Shown here one piece after another: positions 51,151 to 60,900 of a stretch of 64,000 nucleotides of DNA. This stretch comes from Rhodospirillales bacterium. GTDB lineage: Bacteria > Pseudomonadota > Alphaproteobacteria > Micavibrionales > Micavibrionaceae. The stretch lies in NCBI GenBank assembly GCA_020638175.1, contig JACKJA010000002.1:620001-684000 (forward strand), written 5' to 3'. The notes under the pieces are model-generated. The model was not told where the DNA came from. It did no database searches and saw nothing but the letters and a program-made list of their open reading frames with translations. Position 1 is the first letter of the stretch. Every line of letters begins with the position of its first letter. A program made the position numbers and the translations under genes.

Positions 51151-52014
51151 ATGCAATGGATTATTTACGGGCTGCTTCATTCTTTATTCCGGGCGGGTTT
51201 ATCCGAAGCCGGGCGCGTGCTGAAGGCCGATCGCTGGCACATGGCATTCTGGCATGCGATATGCGCCGTTACTGTACTGGCCTGTCTGTTTCCCTTTATG
51301 GCATGGCCGGAGGATGGTCGGTTTTATTTCGCGGCGGTCATTGTATCGCTGATTATGACGGTCGGGACATTGATGAGCCTCAATCTGGCGGCGCAGAATA
51401 AAGCGCGTGTGGCGGCTATTTATATGCCGCTCGAAGCTTTTGCCGCCTTCGTGATATGGCTTTTGGTCATGCCGACGGCGTTTCAGGCGCATATGCATGA
51501 TTTGCAAATGACCGGAATGGTTGTTCTCTCTTATTTGCTGGCCGGGATTGCTCTGTTTAAGATCCGTTCCCCCGATCTGACGCTGCAAACCTTTTCGGCG
51601 GTGGTTCCTCTGGGCGTAACGTATGCCGTGGCGGCGGTGGCGACCAAGCTGGTGATCCCTGTGACGGCAGTGGTGCCCTCTGTACTGGCGTTCCTGTTTA
51701 TCAGCTATCTGACTATGATGGCGGTTCTGATCGGGGCTTTGCTCCTGCGCAAAAAGATCAATAAATCCCTGATATCCCCTCAAACGGCAAAGGCTGGAAT
51801 TATCGCGGGCATCCCCGCCGCCTTGGCCTACGCGACCTTTGTTTTCGGCATCGTTTATGCCCCTAATCCTGGTTTTCCGAGTATTCTGGCCATGCTGGTG
51901 CCGGTCTGGCTTTTGATCGTACACCGGATCGAAGGGGTTGAAGACAAGGCCAGCCCGCTGGCCGGGCTTTTGATGCTGGCCAGTGCAGCCTTGCTGATTT
52001 TTGCAACGATCTGA
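51151..52014 (+). CDS. DMT/EamA-like permease inserted between rplA and rplJ
   Basis: From ATG 51151 (GGGGAG upstream) it encodes 287 residues with about ten hydrophobic segments (VLACLFPFMAW, AAVIVSLIMTVGTLMSL, LVIPVTAVVPSVLAFLFI and others), in the two-half arrangement of drug/metabolite transporters. The substrate is not predictable. It is flanked by the rplKA terminator and the rplJ leader, so it is an insertion into an otherwise conserved ribosomal cluster. Base use is similar to the chromosome. It is probably transcribed by read-through or by a promoter that I cannot identify. Confidence 0.75.
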   Translation: MQWIIYGLLHSLFRAGLSEAGRVLKADRWHMAFWHAICAVTVLACLFPFMAWPEDGRFYFAAVIVSLIMTVGTLMSLNLAAQNKARVAAIYMPLEAFAAFVIWLLVMPTAFQAHMHDLQMTGMVVLSYLLAGIALFKIRSPDLTLQTFSAVVPLGVTYAVAAVATKLVIPVTAVVPSVLAFLFISYLTMMAVLIGALLLRKKINKSLISPQTAKAGIIAGIPAALAYATFVFGIVYAPNPGFPSILAMLVPVWLLIVHRIEGVEDKASPLAGLLMLASAALLIFATI

Positions 52015-52190
52015 AGTTTTTTCTTGACGTGTGGTCCGGCTTTGGTTAAAACCGCCTCGTTCCCTGTCGGAGACTGCGGGTTGGCGCTGGCGCTATAAAT
52101 CCTGCATAGATGAGGGTAAAAGGTAAAAAATATTTTGTTGCGCCTTGGTGCGCACACCTTTTATTCGCTATCAAAAAGTTTTTTTAGGCA

Positions 52191-52223
52191 GGATGCAAAC
52201 GAAATGGATGCATCCTTTTTTAT
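52191..52223 (+). promoter_or_regulatory. Terminator-like hairpin in the rplJ leader
   Basis: GGATGCA (52191-52197) and TGCATCC (52209-52215) with an 11-base loop and a T-run lie 22 bases before the rplJ ATG. The place suits an attenuator or the end of the permease transcript. Confidence 0.55.
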
Positions 52224-52244
52224 TGTTTTGAGGAGTTTGAAGCT

Positions 52245-52757
52245 ATGGCTATGAACCGTGCACGCAAAGAAGATGTTACCGCAGAATATCATGAGCGGTT
52301 TATGAATGATGAAACGGTTGTTCTGGCTCTCTATGAGGGATCAACGGTTGAACAAATGACCGCCCTGCGCCGTAATGGTGAAGATGTGCGCGTTAAAGTA
52401 ACAAAGAACAAACTGGCAATCCGGGCGCTGGAAGGCACCAAGTTTGAAGGCATGTCCGACCTGTTCAAGGGACCGGTTGTGATGCTGTCATCGGCTGATG
52501 TTGTCGCTCCGGCAAAGGTTTTGCAAAAATTCGCCAAGAATAACGAAAAACTGATCGTTATCGGCGGTGCGATGGGGTCAACGATCCTCGATGCCAATGG
52601 CGTTGAACAACTTGCGAAAATGCCGAGCCTTGATGAACTGCGCGGCAAACTGGTTGGCCTTATTCAGGCGCCGGCAACGAAAGTCGCTGGTGTGCTGCAG
52701 GCTCCCGCCGGTCAACTGGCCCGCGTATGCGGTGCTTACGGTGCCAAGGGCGCATAG
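52245..52757 (+). CDS. rplJ: 50S ribosomal protein L10
   Basis: The 170-residue protein matches L10: NRARKEDVTAEYHERF, VTKNKLAIRALEGT, GPVVMLSS and the C-terminal helix region that binds L7/L12 dimers (VAGVLQAPAGQLARV). It anchors the L12 stalk to the ribosome and with L12 represses the operon through its leader. The ribosome site is GAGGAG. Confidence 0.97.
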   Translation: MAMNRARKEDVTAEYHERFMNDETVVLALYEGSTVEQMTALRRNGEDVRVKVTKNKLAIRALEGTKFEGMSDLFKGPVVMLSSADVVAPAKVLQKFAKNNEKLIVIGGAMGSTILDANGVEQLAKMPSLDELRGKLVGLIQAPATKVAGVLQAPAGQLARVCGAYGAKGA

Positions 52758-52956
52758 GAGATAACAATGGGTTTTGGTCTGGCATTTCAATTTCACTACG
52801 CATCAAAGTCGATTAAGGCTGATGCGGCTGAGAAAGATAGTCGGACTGCTTTTGACAGAATTTGGGATGATATAATTTTATCCTTTAGTTTCCGTTGAAA
52901 GAAAAATTTCGATCATTAGACAATAGACAACCGATTAACTGAAAAGGAGAAAGAAA

Positions 52957-53328
52957 ATGGCTGCTGATCTGAATAAAATTGCTGAGGAACTGTCCGCCCT
53001 GTCCGTTATGGAAGCGGCTGAGCTGGCAAAAATCTTGGAAGAAAAATGGGGCGTATCTGCCGCAGCACCTGTTGCTGTTGCTGCTGCTCCGGGCGCTGTT
53101 GCTGAAGCAGCGGAAGAGAAAACCGATTTCACGGTTGTTCTGACCAATGCCGGTGGTAACAAAATCTCTGTAATTAAAGAAGTGCGCGCAATCACCGGTC
53201 TGGGCCTGAAAGAAGCCAAAGACCTGGTGGAAGCTGGTGGTAACATCAAAGAAGGCGCCAAAAAAGAAGAAGCCGAAGAAATGAAAGCCAAGCTGGAAGC
53301 AGCTGGTGCAAGCGTCGAGCTGAAGTAA
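52957..53328 (+). CDS. rplL: 50S ribosomal protein L7/L12
   Basis: The 123-residue protein has the N-terminal dimer domain (IAEELSALSVMEAAELAKIL), an Ala-rich hinge and the C-terminal domain (EKTDFTVVLTNAGGNKI, GLGLKEAKDLVEAGG) that contacts EF-Tu and EF-G. It is 199 bases after rplJ, with a strong AAGGAGA site, in line with its need for several copies per ribosome. Confidence 0.98.
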   Translation: MAADLNKIAEELSALSVMEAAELAKILEEKWGVSAAAPVAVAAAPGAVAEAAEEKTDFTVVLTNAGGNKISVIKEVRAITGLGLKEAKDLVEAGGNIKEGAKKEEAEEMKAKLEAAGASVELK

Positions 53329-53351
53329 GCCCGGCCAATAAAAGTAAGAGC

Positions 53352-53394
53352 ACATCCCGGATCTGCGATTGGTTCGCATGGTCTGGGATGTTTT
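53352..53394 (+). promoter_or_regulatory. Stem-loop in the rplL-rpoB spacer
   Basis: ACATCCC and GGGATGT close a long stem with an inner TGCGA/TCGCA pairing and a T-rich 3' flank. The rplL-rpoB gap of other bacteria holds an attenuator and an RNase III site; this hairpin is the likely counterpart. Confidence 0.6.
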
Positions 53395-53410
53395 GCTCTG
53401 TAAAAATCCC

Positions 53411-53441
53411 TTGACACAAGGCGAGTGGTGGGCCATATACA
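53411..53441 (+). promoter_or_regulatory. Probable rpoBC promoter
   Basis: A perfect TTGACA at 53411-53416 is followed by CATATACA, which gives TATACA at a 19-base or ATATAC at an 18-base spacing. It lies after the hairpin and 155 bases before the rpoB start. Confidence 0.45.
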
Positions 53442-53595
53442 CCGTGCAAAGCATCCGTGGTGAGAGTTGAGATCAGGATTTCCGCATAACGGATAGATCC
53501 GTGTTATTTATGCCGCATCGGCCTTTTCCGAAAGAGGAGAAGGGGTGAGAGCGGCCTTTACGTGTTTTTAAAAAGACGGGAAAAAGGTAGTCAAA

Positions 53596-56500
53596 ATGAG
53601 CGCAGCAAAAACCAGTTCCAATTCCAAGAATTCTGCAAAAAAAGAAAATACGTCTTTCAAAGTGGCTAATGATGTCGATAGCTATACCGGTCGTAAACGG
53701 GTTCGGCGATCATTTGGTAAAATTCCCGAAGTTGTGGATATGCCTAACCTGATTGCGGTACAATCGCAGTCCTATGAGAGCTTCCTTCAGGATAATATCG
53801 CGGCGGATGACCGTAAGATGCAGGGCCTGCACAAGGTTCTGACCGAAGTTTTCCCGATCAAGGATTTTTCGGATCGTGCCGAGATTGATTACGTGTCCTA
53901 TGAACTGGAAGAGCCTAAATACGACGTTGAGGAATGTATCCAGCGCGATATGACCTATGCTGCGCCGCTGCGCGTGACGCTGCGTCTGTCGGTGTTCGAT
54001 GTTGACGAAGACACCGGCCTGCGCTCTATCCGCGATATTAAAGAGCAGGATGTTTACATGGTAGACATGCCGCTCATGACCAAAAACGGGACGTTCATTG
54101 TCAACGGGACCGAGCGCGTTATCGTATCCCAGATGCACCGTTCTCCCGGTGTGTTCTTCGACCATGACGGCGGCAAAACGCACGCGTCTGGTAAATACCT
54201 TTTTGCTGCACGCGTTATCCCTTATCGCGGGTCTTGGCTGGACTTTGAATTTGATGCCAAAGATCACATGTATGTCCGGATCGACCGTCGCCGTAAATTG
54301 CCGGTGACGACGTTGCTGCGGGCGCTGGATAGCGCTGAAACGGCAGCTTACCGTGCAGAATGCGAAGAAAAGGATCAGGAAGTCGATCCGTTGCTGGTGC
54401 AAGGGATGCCGAATGAGGAAATTCTGTCGACATTCTATGGGCATGTTGTTTACGCCAAGGATAAAAAAGGCTGGAAAACGCCGTTCGATGCGGATCGTAT
54501 GCGCGGGGTTAAACTGCTCAACGACCTGATTGATGCCAAAACCGGCAAAGTCGTTCTGGAAGCGGGCGAGAAAATTACGCCGCGGAAAGCCAAGAAGCTT
54601 ATCGAAGATGGCCTGAAAGATATCCTGGTCGCGGAAGAACAGCTGGTTGGCCAGTATCTGGCGCTTGATCTGTTCGATGAAGAAACGGGTCAGGTCTTGT
54701 ATGAAGCCGGTCATGAGCTGACCGAAGATGATCTGGCGGCTTTGGCTGACAAAAAAGTTTCCGAACTTCTGGTTCTGGCAATCGACCACACCAATGTCGG
54801 TCCGTATATCCGCAATACGATGGAAGTTGATAAATGCGATACGCGCGAAGAGGCACTGATCGATATTTACCGCGTTATGCGTCCGGGCGAGCCGCCCACG
54901 GTTGAATCGGCGCAGGCTTTGTTCTACTCCCTGTTCTTCGATGCCGAGCGTTATGACCTGTCCGATGTCGGGCGTGTGAAAATGAACGCGCGTCTGGATC
55001 TGGATACGCCGGATGATTTGCGTGTCCTGCGCAAGGAAGACATGCTGGCAATCCTGAAATACCTGCATGGTCTGAAGGACGGCGTTGGTGAAATTGACGA
55101 TATCGACAACCTTGGCAACCGTCGTGTGCGTTCGGTTGGTGAATTGATGGAAAATCAGGTTCGTTTGGGTCTGATGCGGATGGAACGTGCGATTCGTGAA
55201 CGGATGTCTTCTGTCGACATCGACAATTACATGCCCCATGATTTGATTAACTCCAAACCGGCTCAAGCGGCGGTACGTGAGTTCTTTGGATCATCACAAT
55301 TGTCCCAGTTTATGGATCAAACCAACCCATTGTCCGAAATTACCCACAAACGTCGTTTGTCGGCACTCGGTCCTGGCGGTTTGACCCGTGAACGTGCGGG
55401 CTTTGAAGTGCGTGACGTGCACCCGACCCACTACGGACGGATTTGCCCGATTGAAACACCTGAGGGTCCGAATATTGGTCTGATTAACTCGCTGGCGACC
55501 TTTGCCCGCGTCAACCAGTATGGCTTCATTGAAGGGCCGTACCGCAAGGTTGTTGATGGTAAGGTAACTGACGAAGTCATTTACATGTCCGCTATGGAAG
55601 AAGCTAAATACACGATTGCACAGGCGAATGCTGAGCTGAGTGACGTTGGTGAATTCACAAACGACTTGGTATCTTGCCGTAAAGCTGGTGAAAACTTGAT
55701 GTCGATACCAGAACTTATCGAATATATCGACGTGTCGCCGAAACAGATTGTATCTGTTGCTGCGGCGTTGATTCCATTCCTTGAGAATGATGATGCGAAC
55801 CGCGCCCTGATGGGATCGAACATGCAACGTCAAGCCGTTCCTTTGTTGCGTTCTGATGCACCATTGGTTGGAACTGGTATGGAATTGCCGGTGGCGCGTG
55901 ACTCTGGTGCTGCTGTTACGGCGCGTCGGTCAGGTGTCGTTGTTGAAGTGGATGCAAACCGTATTGTTATTCGTGCAACGGAAGAATTGCGTTCTGATGA
56001 ACCTGTTGTTGACATCTATAAAATGATGAAATTCCAACGCTCTAACCAATCGACTTGCATCAACCAGAAACCTCTGGTGAAAGTGGGCGATATGTTGAAG
56101 GCGGGAGACATCATTGCTGATGGCCCATCAACGGAATTTGGAGAATTGGCTCTTGGTAAAAACGTGCTGGTCGCGTTCATGCCTTGGAACGGTTATAACT
56201 TCGAAGATTCGATTTTGCTGTCCGAACGGATTGTGGCCGATGACGTATTTACATCCATCCACCTCGAAGAATTCGAAGTGATGGCGCGTGATACCAAATT
56301 GGGACCTGAGGAAATCACACGTGATATTCCGAACGTCGGTGAAGAAGCTTTGAAGCACCTTGATGAAAGCGGTATCGTTCACATCGGTGCCGAAGTTGGT
56401 CCTGGTGATATTCTGATTGGTAAAGTCACACCAAAAGGCGAAAGCCCGATGACACCGGAAGAAAAATTGCTGCGCGCAATTTTTGGTGAAAAAGCTGCAG

Positions 56501-57864
56501 ATGTCAAAGACAGCTCTTTGCGTCTTCCTCCGGGAACGCAAGGAACAGTTGTTGAGGTTCGCGTCTTTAATCGTCGTGGTATCGATAAAGATTCTCGTGC
56601 ACTGTCGATTGAACGTGAAGAAATCGATCAATTGGCAAAAGACCGTGATGATGAACGTAAAATTCTTGAAGACGGATTCTATTCTCGTTTGAAAGACATG
56701 CTGCAAGGTCAGACCTTTGAGTCCGGCGCGAAAGACATCAAGATCAAGAAAGGCGAAAAAATCAAAAAAGCCGATCTGGATGCGATCAAACGTGGTTTGT
56801 GGCGTCAGATTTCCGTGGGTAACGAAACCCGCATGGCGGAGATCGAAGCGATGTCCGAAACCTTCGATGAAGCGGTTGAAAACCTGAAACACCGCTTTGA
56901 ATCCAAGGTTGAAAAGCTGCAACGCGGTGATGAACTGCCGCCGGGCGTGATGAAGATGGTCAAAGTCTTCGTGGCTGTGAAGCGTAAAATGCAGCCCGGT
57001 GATAAAATGGCCGGTCGTCACGGTAACAAAGGGGTTGTTTCCCGCATTATGAAGCAGGAAGACATGCCCTACCTTGAGGACGGAACCCCCGTTGATATCG
57101 TGCTGAACCCGCTTGGGGTGCCGTCACGGATGAACGTGGGCCAGATTCTTGAAACCCACCTTGGCTGGGCATCCCGTGAACTGGGGCAACAGATTGGTGA
57201 AATGCTTGACGGGTTTAACGATCCGAAAGCGCCGGCGGCGGCTGAAGTCAAGAAATTGAAAGACAAACTGCGCGACGTTTACGGCGATCGCGACTTTGAT
57301 GAACGTGTGTCCAAGCTGGATGACGTTCAGATGGTCGAAATGGCCGGCAACCTGCGTGGCGGTGTTCCGATGGCTACGCCGGTCTTTGACGGTGCTGAGG
57401 AAGCGGATATTACGGAATTGCTGGAAAAAGCAGGTCTGAACTCCTCTGGTCAGGTGACTCTGATTGACGGTCGTACAGGTGAACCATTCCATCGTCCGGT
57501 AACGGTCGGGTACATGTATGTCTTGAAATTGCACCACTTGGTTGATGACAAGATTCACGCCCGTTCGATTGGTCCATACTCTTTGGTTACGCAGCAACCT
57601 CTGGGTGGTAAAGCCCAGTTCGGTGGTCAGCGTTTCGGAGAGATGGAGGTCTGGGCACTTCAGGCTTACGGTGCAGCTTATACTCTGCAAGAACTCTTAA
57701 CCATTAAGTCGGATGATGTGGCTGGCCGTTCGAAAGTTTACGAAGCGATTGTTCGCGGCGAAGACAATTTCGAAATCGGCGTACCGGAATCATTCAACGT
57801 TTTGACCAAAGAATTAAAAGCTTTGTGTCTGAATGTTGAAATGAACCAGACCGACGAAGAGTAA
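53596..57864 (+). CDS. rpoB: RNA polymerase beta subunit
   Basis: The 1422-residue protein is full length. The rifampicin region is typical and shows no resistance change (FGSSQLSQFMDQTNPLSEIT, HKRRLSALGPGG). The catalytic and clamp parts include GYNFEDSI, KMQPGDKMAGRHGNKGV and GGKAQFGGQRFGEMEVWAL. A segment around residues 310-390 (EKITPRKAKKLIEDGLKDIL and DEETGQVLYEAG) is of the type found in alphaproteobacterial RpoB. Codon use changes in blocks: from about 55.3 to 56.7 kb Leu is mostly TTG and Pro CCA or CCT, while before and after that CTG and CCG dominate. Confidence 0.99.
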   Translation: MSAAKTSSNSKNSAKKENTSFKVANDVDSYTGRKRVRRSFGKIPEVVDMPNLIAVQSQSYESFLQDNIAADDRKMQGLHKVLTEVFPIKDFSDRAEIDYVSYELEEPKYDVEECIQRDMTYAAPLRVTLRLSVFDVDEDTGLRSIRDIKEQDVYMVDMPLMTKNGTFIVNGTERVIVSQMHRSPGVFFDHDGGKTHASGKYLFAARVIPYRGSWLDFEFDAKDHMYVRIDRRRKLPVTTLLRALDSAETAAYRAECEEKDQEVDPLLVQGMPNEEILSTFYGHVVYAKDKKGWKTPFDADRMRGVKLLNDLIDAKTGKVVLEAGEKITPRKAKKLIEDGLKDILVAEEQLVGQYLALDLFDEETGQVLYEAGHELTEDDLAALADKKVSELLVLAIDHTNVGPYIRNTMEVDKCDTREEALIDIYRVMRPGEPPTVESAQALFYSLFFDAERYDLSDVGRVKMNARLDLDTPDDLRVLRKEDMLAILKYLHGLKDGVGEIDDIDNLGNRRVRSVGELMENQVRLGLMRMERAIRERMSSVDIDNYMPHDLINSKPAQAAVREFFGSSQLSQFMDQTNPLSEITHKRRLSALGPGGLTRERAGFEVRDVHPTHYGRICPIETPEGPNIGLINSLATFARVNQYGFIEGPYRKVVDGKVTDEVIYMSAMEEAKYTIAQANAELSDVGEFTNDLVSCRKAGENLMSIPELIEYIDVSPKQIVSVAAALIPFLENDDANRALMGSNMQRQAVPLLRSDAPLVGTGMELPVARDSGAAVTARRSGVVVEVDANRIVIRATEELRSDEPVVDIYKMMKFQRSNQSTCINQKPLVKVGDMLKAGDIIADGPSTEFGELALGKNVLVAFMPWNGYNFEDSILLSERIVADDVFTSIHLEEFEVMARDTKLGPEEITRDIPNVGEEALKHLDESGIVHIGAEVGPGDILIGKVTPKGESPMTPEEKLLRAIFGEKAADVKDSSLRLPPGTQGTVVEVRVFNRRGIDKDSRALSIEREEIDQLAKDRDDERKILEDGFYSRLKDMLQGQTFESGAKDIKIKKGEKIKKADLDAIKRGLWRQISVGNETRMAEIEAMSETFDEAVENLKHRFESKVEKLQRGDELPPGVMKMVKVFVAVKRKMQPGDKMAGRHGNKGVVSRIMKQEDMPYLEDGTPVDIVLNPLGVPSRMNVGQILETHLGWASRELGQQIGEMLDGFNDPKAPAAAEVKKLKDKLRDVYGDRDFDERVSKLDDVQMVEMAGNLRGGVPMATPVFDGAEEADITELLEKAGLNSSGQVTLIDGRTGEPFHRPVTVGYMYVLKLHHLVDDKIHARSIGPYSLVTQQPLGGKAQFGGQRFGEMEVWALQAYGAAYTLQELLTIKSDDVAGRSKVYEAIVRGEDNFEIGVPESFNVLTKELKALCLNVEMNQTDEE

Positions 57865-57950
57865 TAAATCAATGACTATGGGTTGCGGATCGCGACCCAT
57901 AGGCTGCTAGAGAAACCAGAATTCAAACCCGTTATACGGAGCAATATAAA

Positions 57951-60900
57951 ATGAACGAACTGATGAACCTCTTTGGACAGCCAACCGGCCTCCAGAATTT
58001 TGACTCGATCCGCATTTCCGTGGCATCGCCAGAACAAATTCTGTCTTGGTCTTTTGGTGAAGTCAAAAAACCGGAAACCATTAACTACCGGACATTCAAA
58101 CCTGAACGTGATGGTTTGTTCTGTGCCCGTATTTTTGGACCTGTAAAAGATTACGAATGCTTGTGCGGTAAATACAAACGTATGAAATACAAAGGGATTG
58201 TCTGTGAAAAATGTGGCGTTGAAGTCACATTGACCAAAGTGCGCCGTGAACGCATGGGGCATATTCAACTGGCTTCTCCTGTTGCGCATATCTGGTTTTT
58301 GAAATCATTGCCATCCCGCATTGGCTTGATGATCGACATTACATTGAAAGATCTTGAACGCGTTTTATACTTTGAAAACTATATTGTGATTGATCCTGGT
58401 TTGACGGCTCTGAAACCATTGCAAATGTTGTCCGAAGAAGACTACATGGACGCGCAGGAGGAATATGGCGAAGAAAACTTCCGTGCTGGCATCGGTGCGG
58501 AGGCCATCAAGGAAATTCTTTCTGCAATCAACCTTGAAGCCGGAAAAGAGAAGGCCGAAGAAGAACTCCGTGATTGTTCTTCCGAAACCAAACGTAAAAA
58601 ACTGGTCAAACGTTTAAAATTGATCGAAGCGTTTATTTCTTCTGGAACACGCCCTGAATGGATGATTCTGGACGTTGTGCCTGTTCTTCCTCCTGAATTG
58701 CGCCCGTTGGTACCTTTGGATGGCGGACGCTTTGCAACATCGGATTTGAACGATCTGTATCGCCGCGTGATTAATCGGAATAACCGTTTGAAACGCCTGA
58801 TGGAACTGCGCGCGCCGGATATTATTGTCCGCAACGAAAAACGTATGTTGCAAGAAGCCGTGGATGCTCTGTTTGATAACGGCCGTCGTGGTCGCGTGAT
58901 TACCGGTGCAAACAAACGCCCTCTGAAATCCTTGTCCGATATGCTCAAAGGGAAGCAAGGTCGTTTCCGTCAGAACTTGCTCGGAAAACGCGTGGATTAC
59001 TCCGGTCGGTCTGTCATCGTGGTGGGGCCTGAACTGAAATTGCATCAGTGCGGTCTGCCGAAGAAAATGGCGCTTGAGTTGTTTAAACCGTTTATTTATC
59101 ACAAATTGGAACTTTACGGATTGGCGACAACGGTGAAGGCCGCCAAGAAAATGGTCGAACGCGAACGCCCCGAAGTTTGGGATATTCTCGAAGAAGTGAT
59201 TCGCGAACACCCTGTTCTTTTGAACCGTGCGCCGACATTGCACCGTTTGGGGATTCAGGCGTTCGAGCCAACCCTGATCGAAGGCAAAGCTATTCAGCTG
59301 CACCCATTGGTCTGTACCGCGTTTAACGCTGACTTTGATGGTGACCAGATGGCTGTTCACGTACCATTGTCTGTCGAAGCGCAGTTGGAAAGCCGTGTTC
59401 TGATGATGTCGACCAACAACATTCTGTCACCGGCATCGGGTAAACCGATTATCGTGCCGTCTCAGGATATTGTTTTGGGTCTGTATTATTTGTCGATTGC
59501 GATGGATAAGCAAATCGGCGAAGGCATGATCTTCCGTGATATGGGTGAAATTCATCACGCTTTGCAAGCCAAAGTCGTGTCGCTTCATTCGAAAATCAAA
59601 TGTCGTTACGACACGGTTGATGAACAAGGTGAACCAGTAACGCGTCTGATTGAATCAACACCGGGTCGTATGATGTTGGCGGACTTGTTGCCAAGAAATA
59701 AAAACGTTCCAGTGAGTGTTTTGAATACGACTCTGACGAAAAAAGAAATCTCGAATCTGATTGACGTGGTTTACCGCCACTGCGGTCAGAAAGAGACCGT
59801 AATTTTCTGTGACCGTATGATGAAACTCGGATTCCGTTATGCTTGTATCTCTGGCATTTCCTTTGGTAAGGATGACATGATTATTCCTGAAGCCAAGGTC
59901 AAATTGGTGGCGGATGCCGAAACCAAGGTCAAGGAATACGAACAGCAATATATGGATGGACTTATCACCAAGGGTGAAAAATACAACAAGGTCGTTGATA
60001 TTTGGTCACGCTGTACCGATGAAGTTGCTGATGCGATGATGAAAGGAATTTCCAATCTCTCCACCGGCATGCCGAATGCAGTTTACATGATGGCTCACTC
60101 TGGAGCGCGGGGTTCCGCAGCCCAGATCCGTCAGTTGGCTGGTATGCGTGGTCTGATGGCAAAACCATCAGGTGAAATTATCGAGACACCGATTATCTCC
60201 AACTTTAAAGAAGGCCTGTCGGTTCTTGAATACTTCAACTCGACCCACGGAGCTCGTAAAGGTTTGGCGGATACGGCGTTGAAAACGGCGAACTCTGGTT
60301 ACCTGACACGCCGCTTGGTTGATGTTGCTCAAGATGCCGTGATTACCACGGACGATTGCGGCACCGAAGGCGGCGTGAAGGTCGATGCGGTTATGAATGG
60401 CGCCGATGTTGTTGTCTCCCTGGCCGAGCGGTCATTGGGCCGGACGGCAGCTCTGGACATCGTTCACCCGCTGACGGGCGAAATGATCGTTCCGTCGGGC
60501 GAGTTGATCGACGAAGTAATCGCCGAAGCCATCGAAACGGCCGGGATTGATGAAATCAAAGTACGTTCGGTGCTGACATGTGAAGCGACGGCCGGGCTGT
60601 GTGCGAAATGCTATGGCCGTGATCTGGCGCGCGGAACCAAGGTTAACATGGGCGAAGCTGTCGGTGTTATGGCGGCCCAGTCGATCGGGGAGCCGGGTAC
60701 GCAGCTGACCATGCGGACATTCCACATCGGGGGCGCGGCGCAGCGCGGGGCGGAGAAATCCTCCTTTGAAGCGCCGCTGGCCGGTAAAATTGAAATCCGC
60801 CATAAAAACGTCGTGAAAAACTCCGACGGCGTGGCGATTATCATGGGCCGGAATACCGAGGTCGTTATCAAGGATGCCAAGGATATTGATAAGATCGTTC

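Noticed and set aside
53710..55266. 518-residue open frame antisense to rpoB
   Set aside because: Shadow of rpoB codon bias; no recognisable motif, and rpoB is certain on the other strand.
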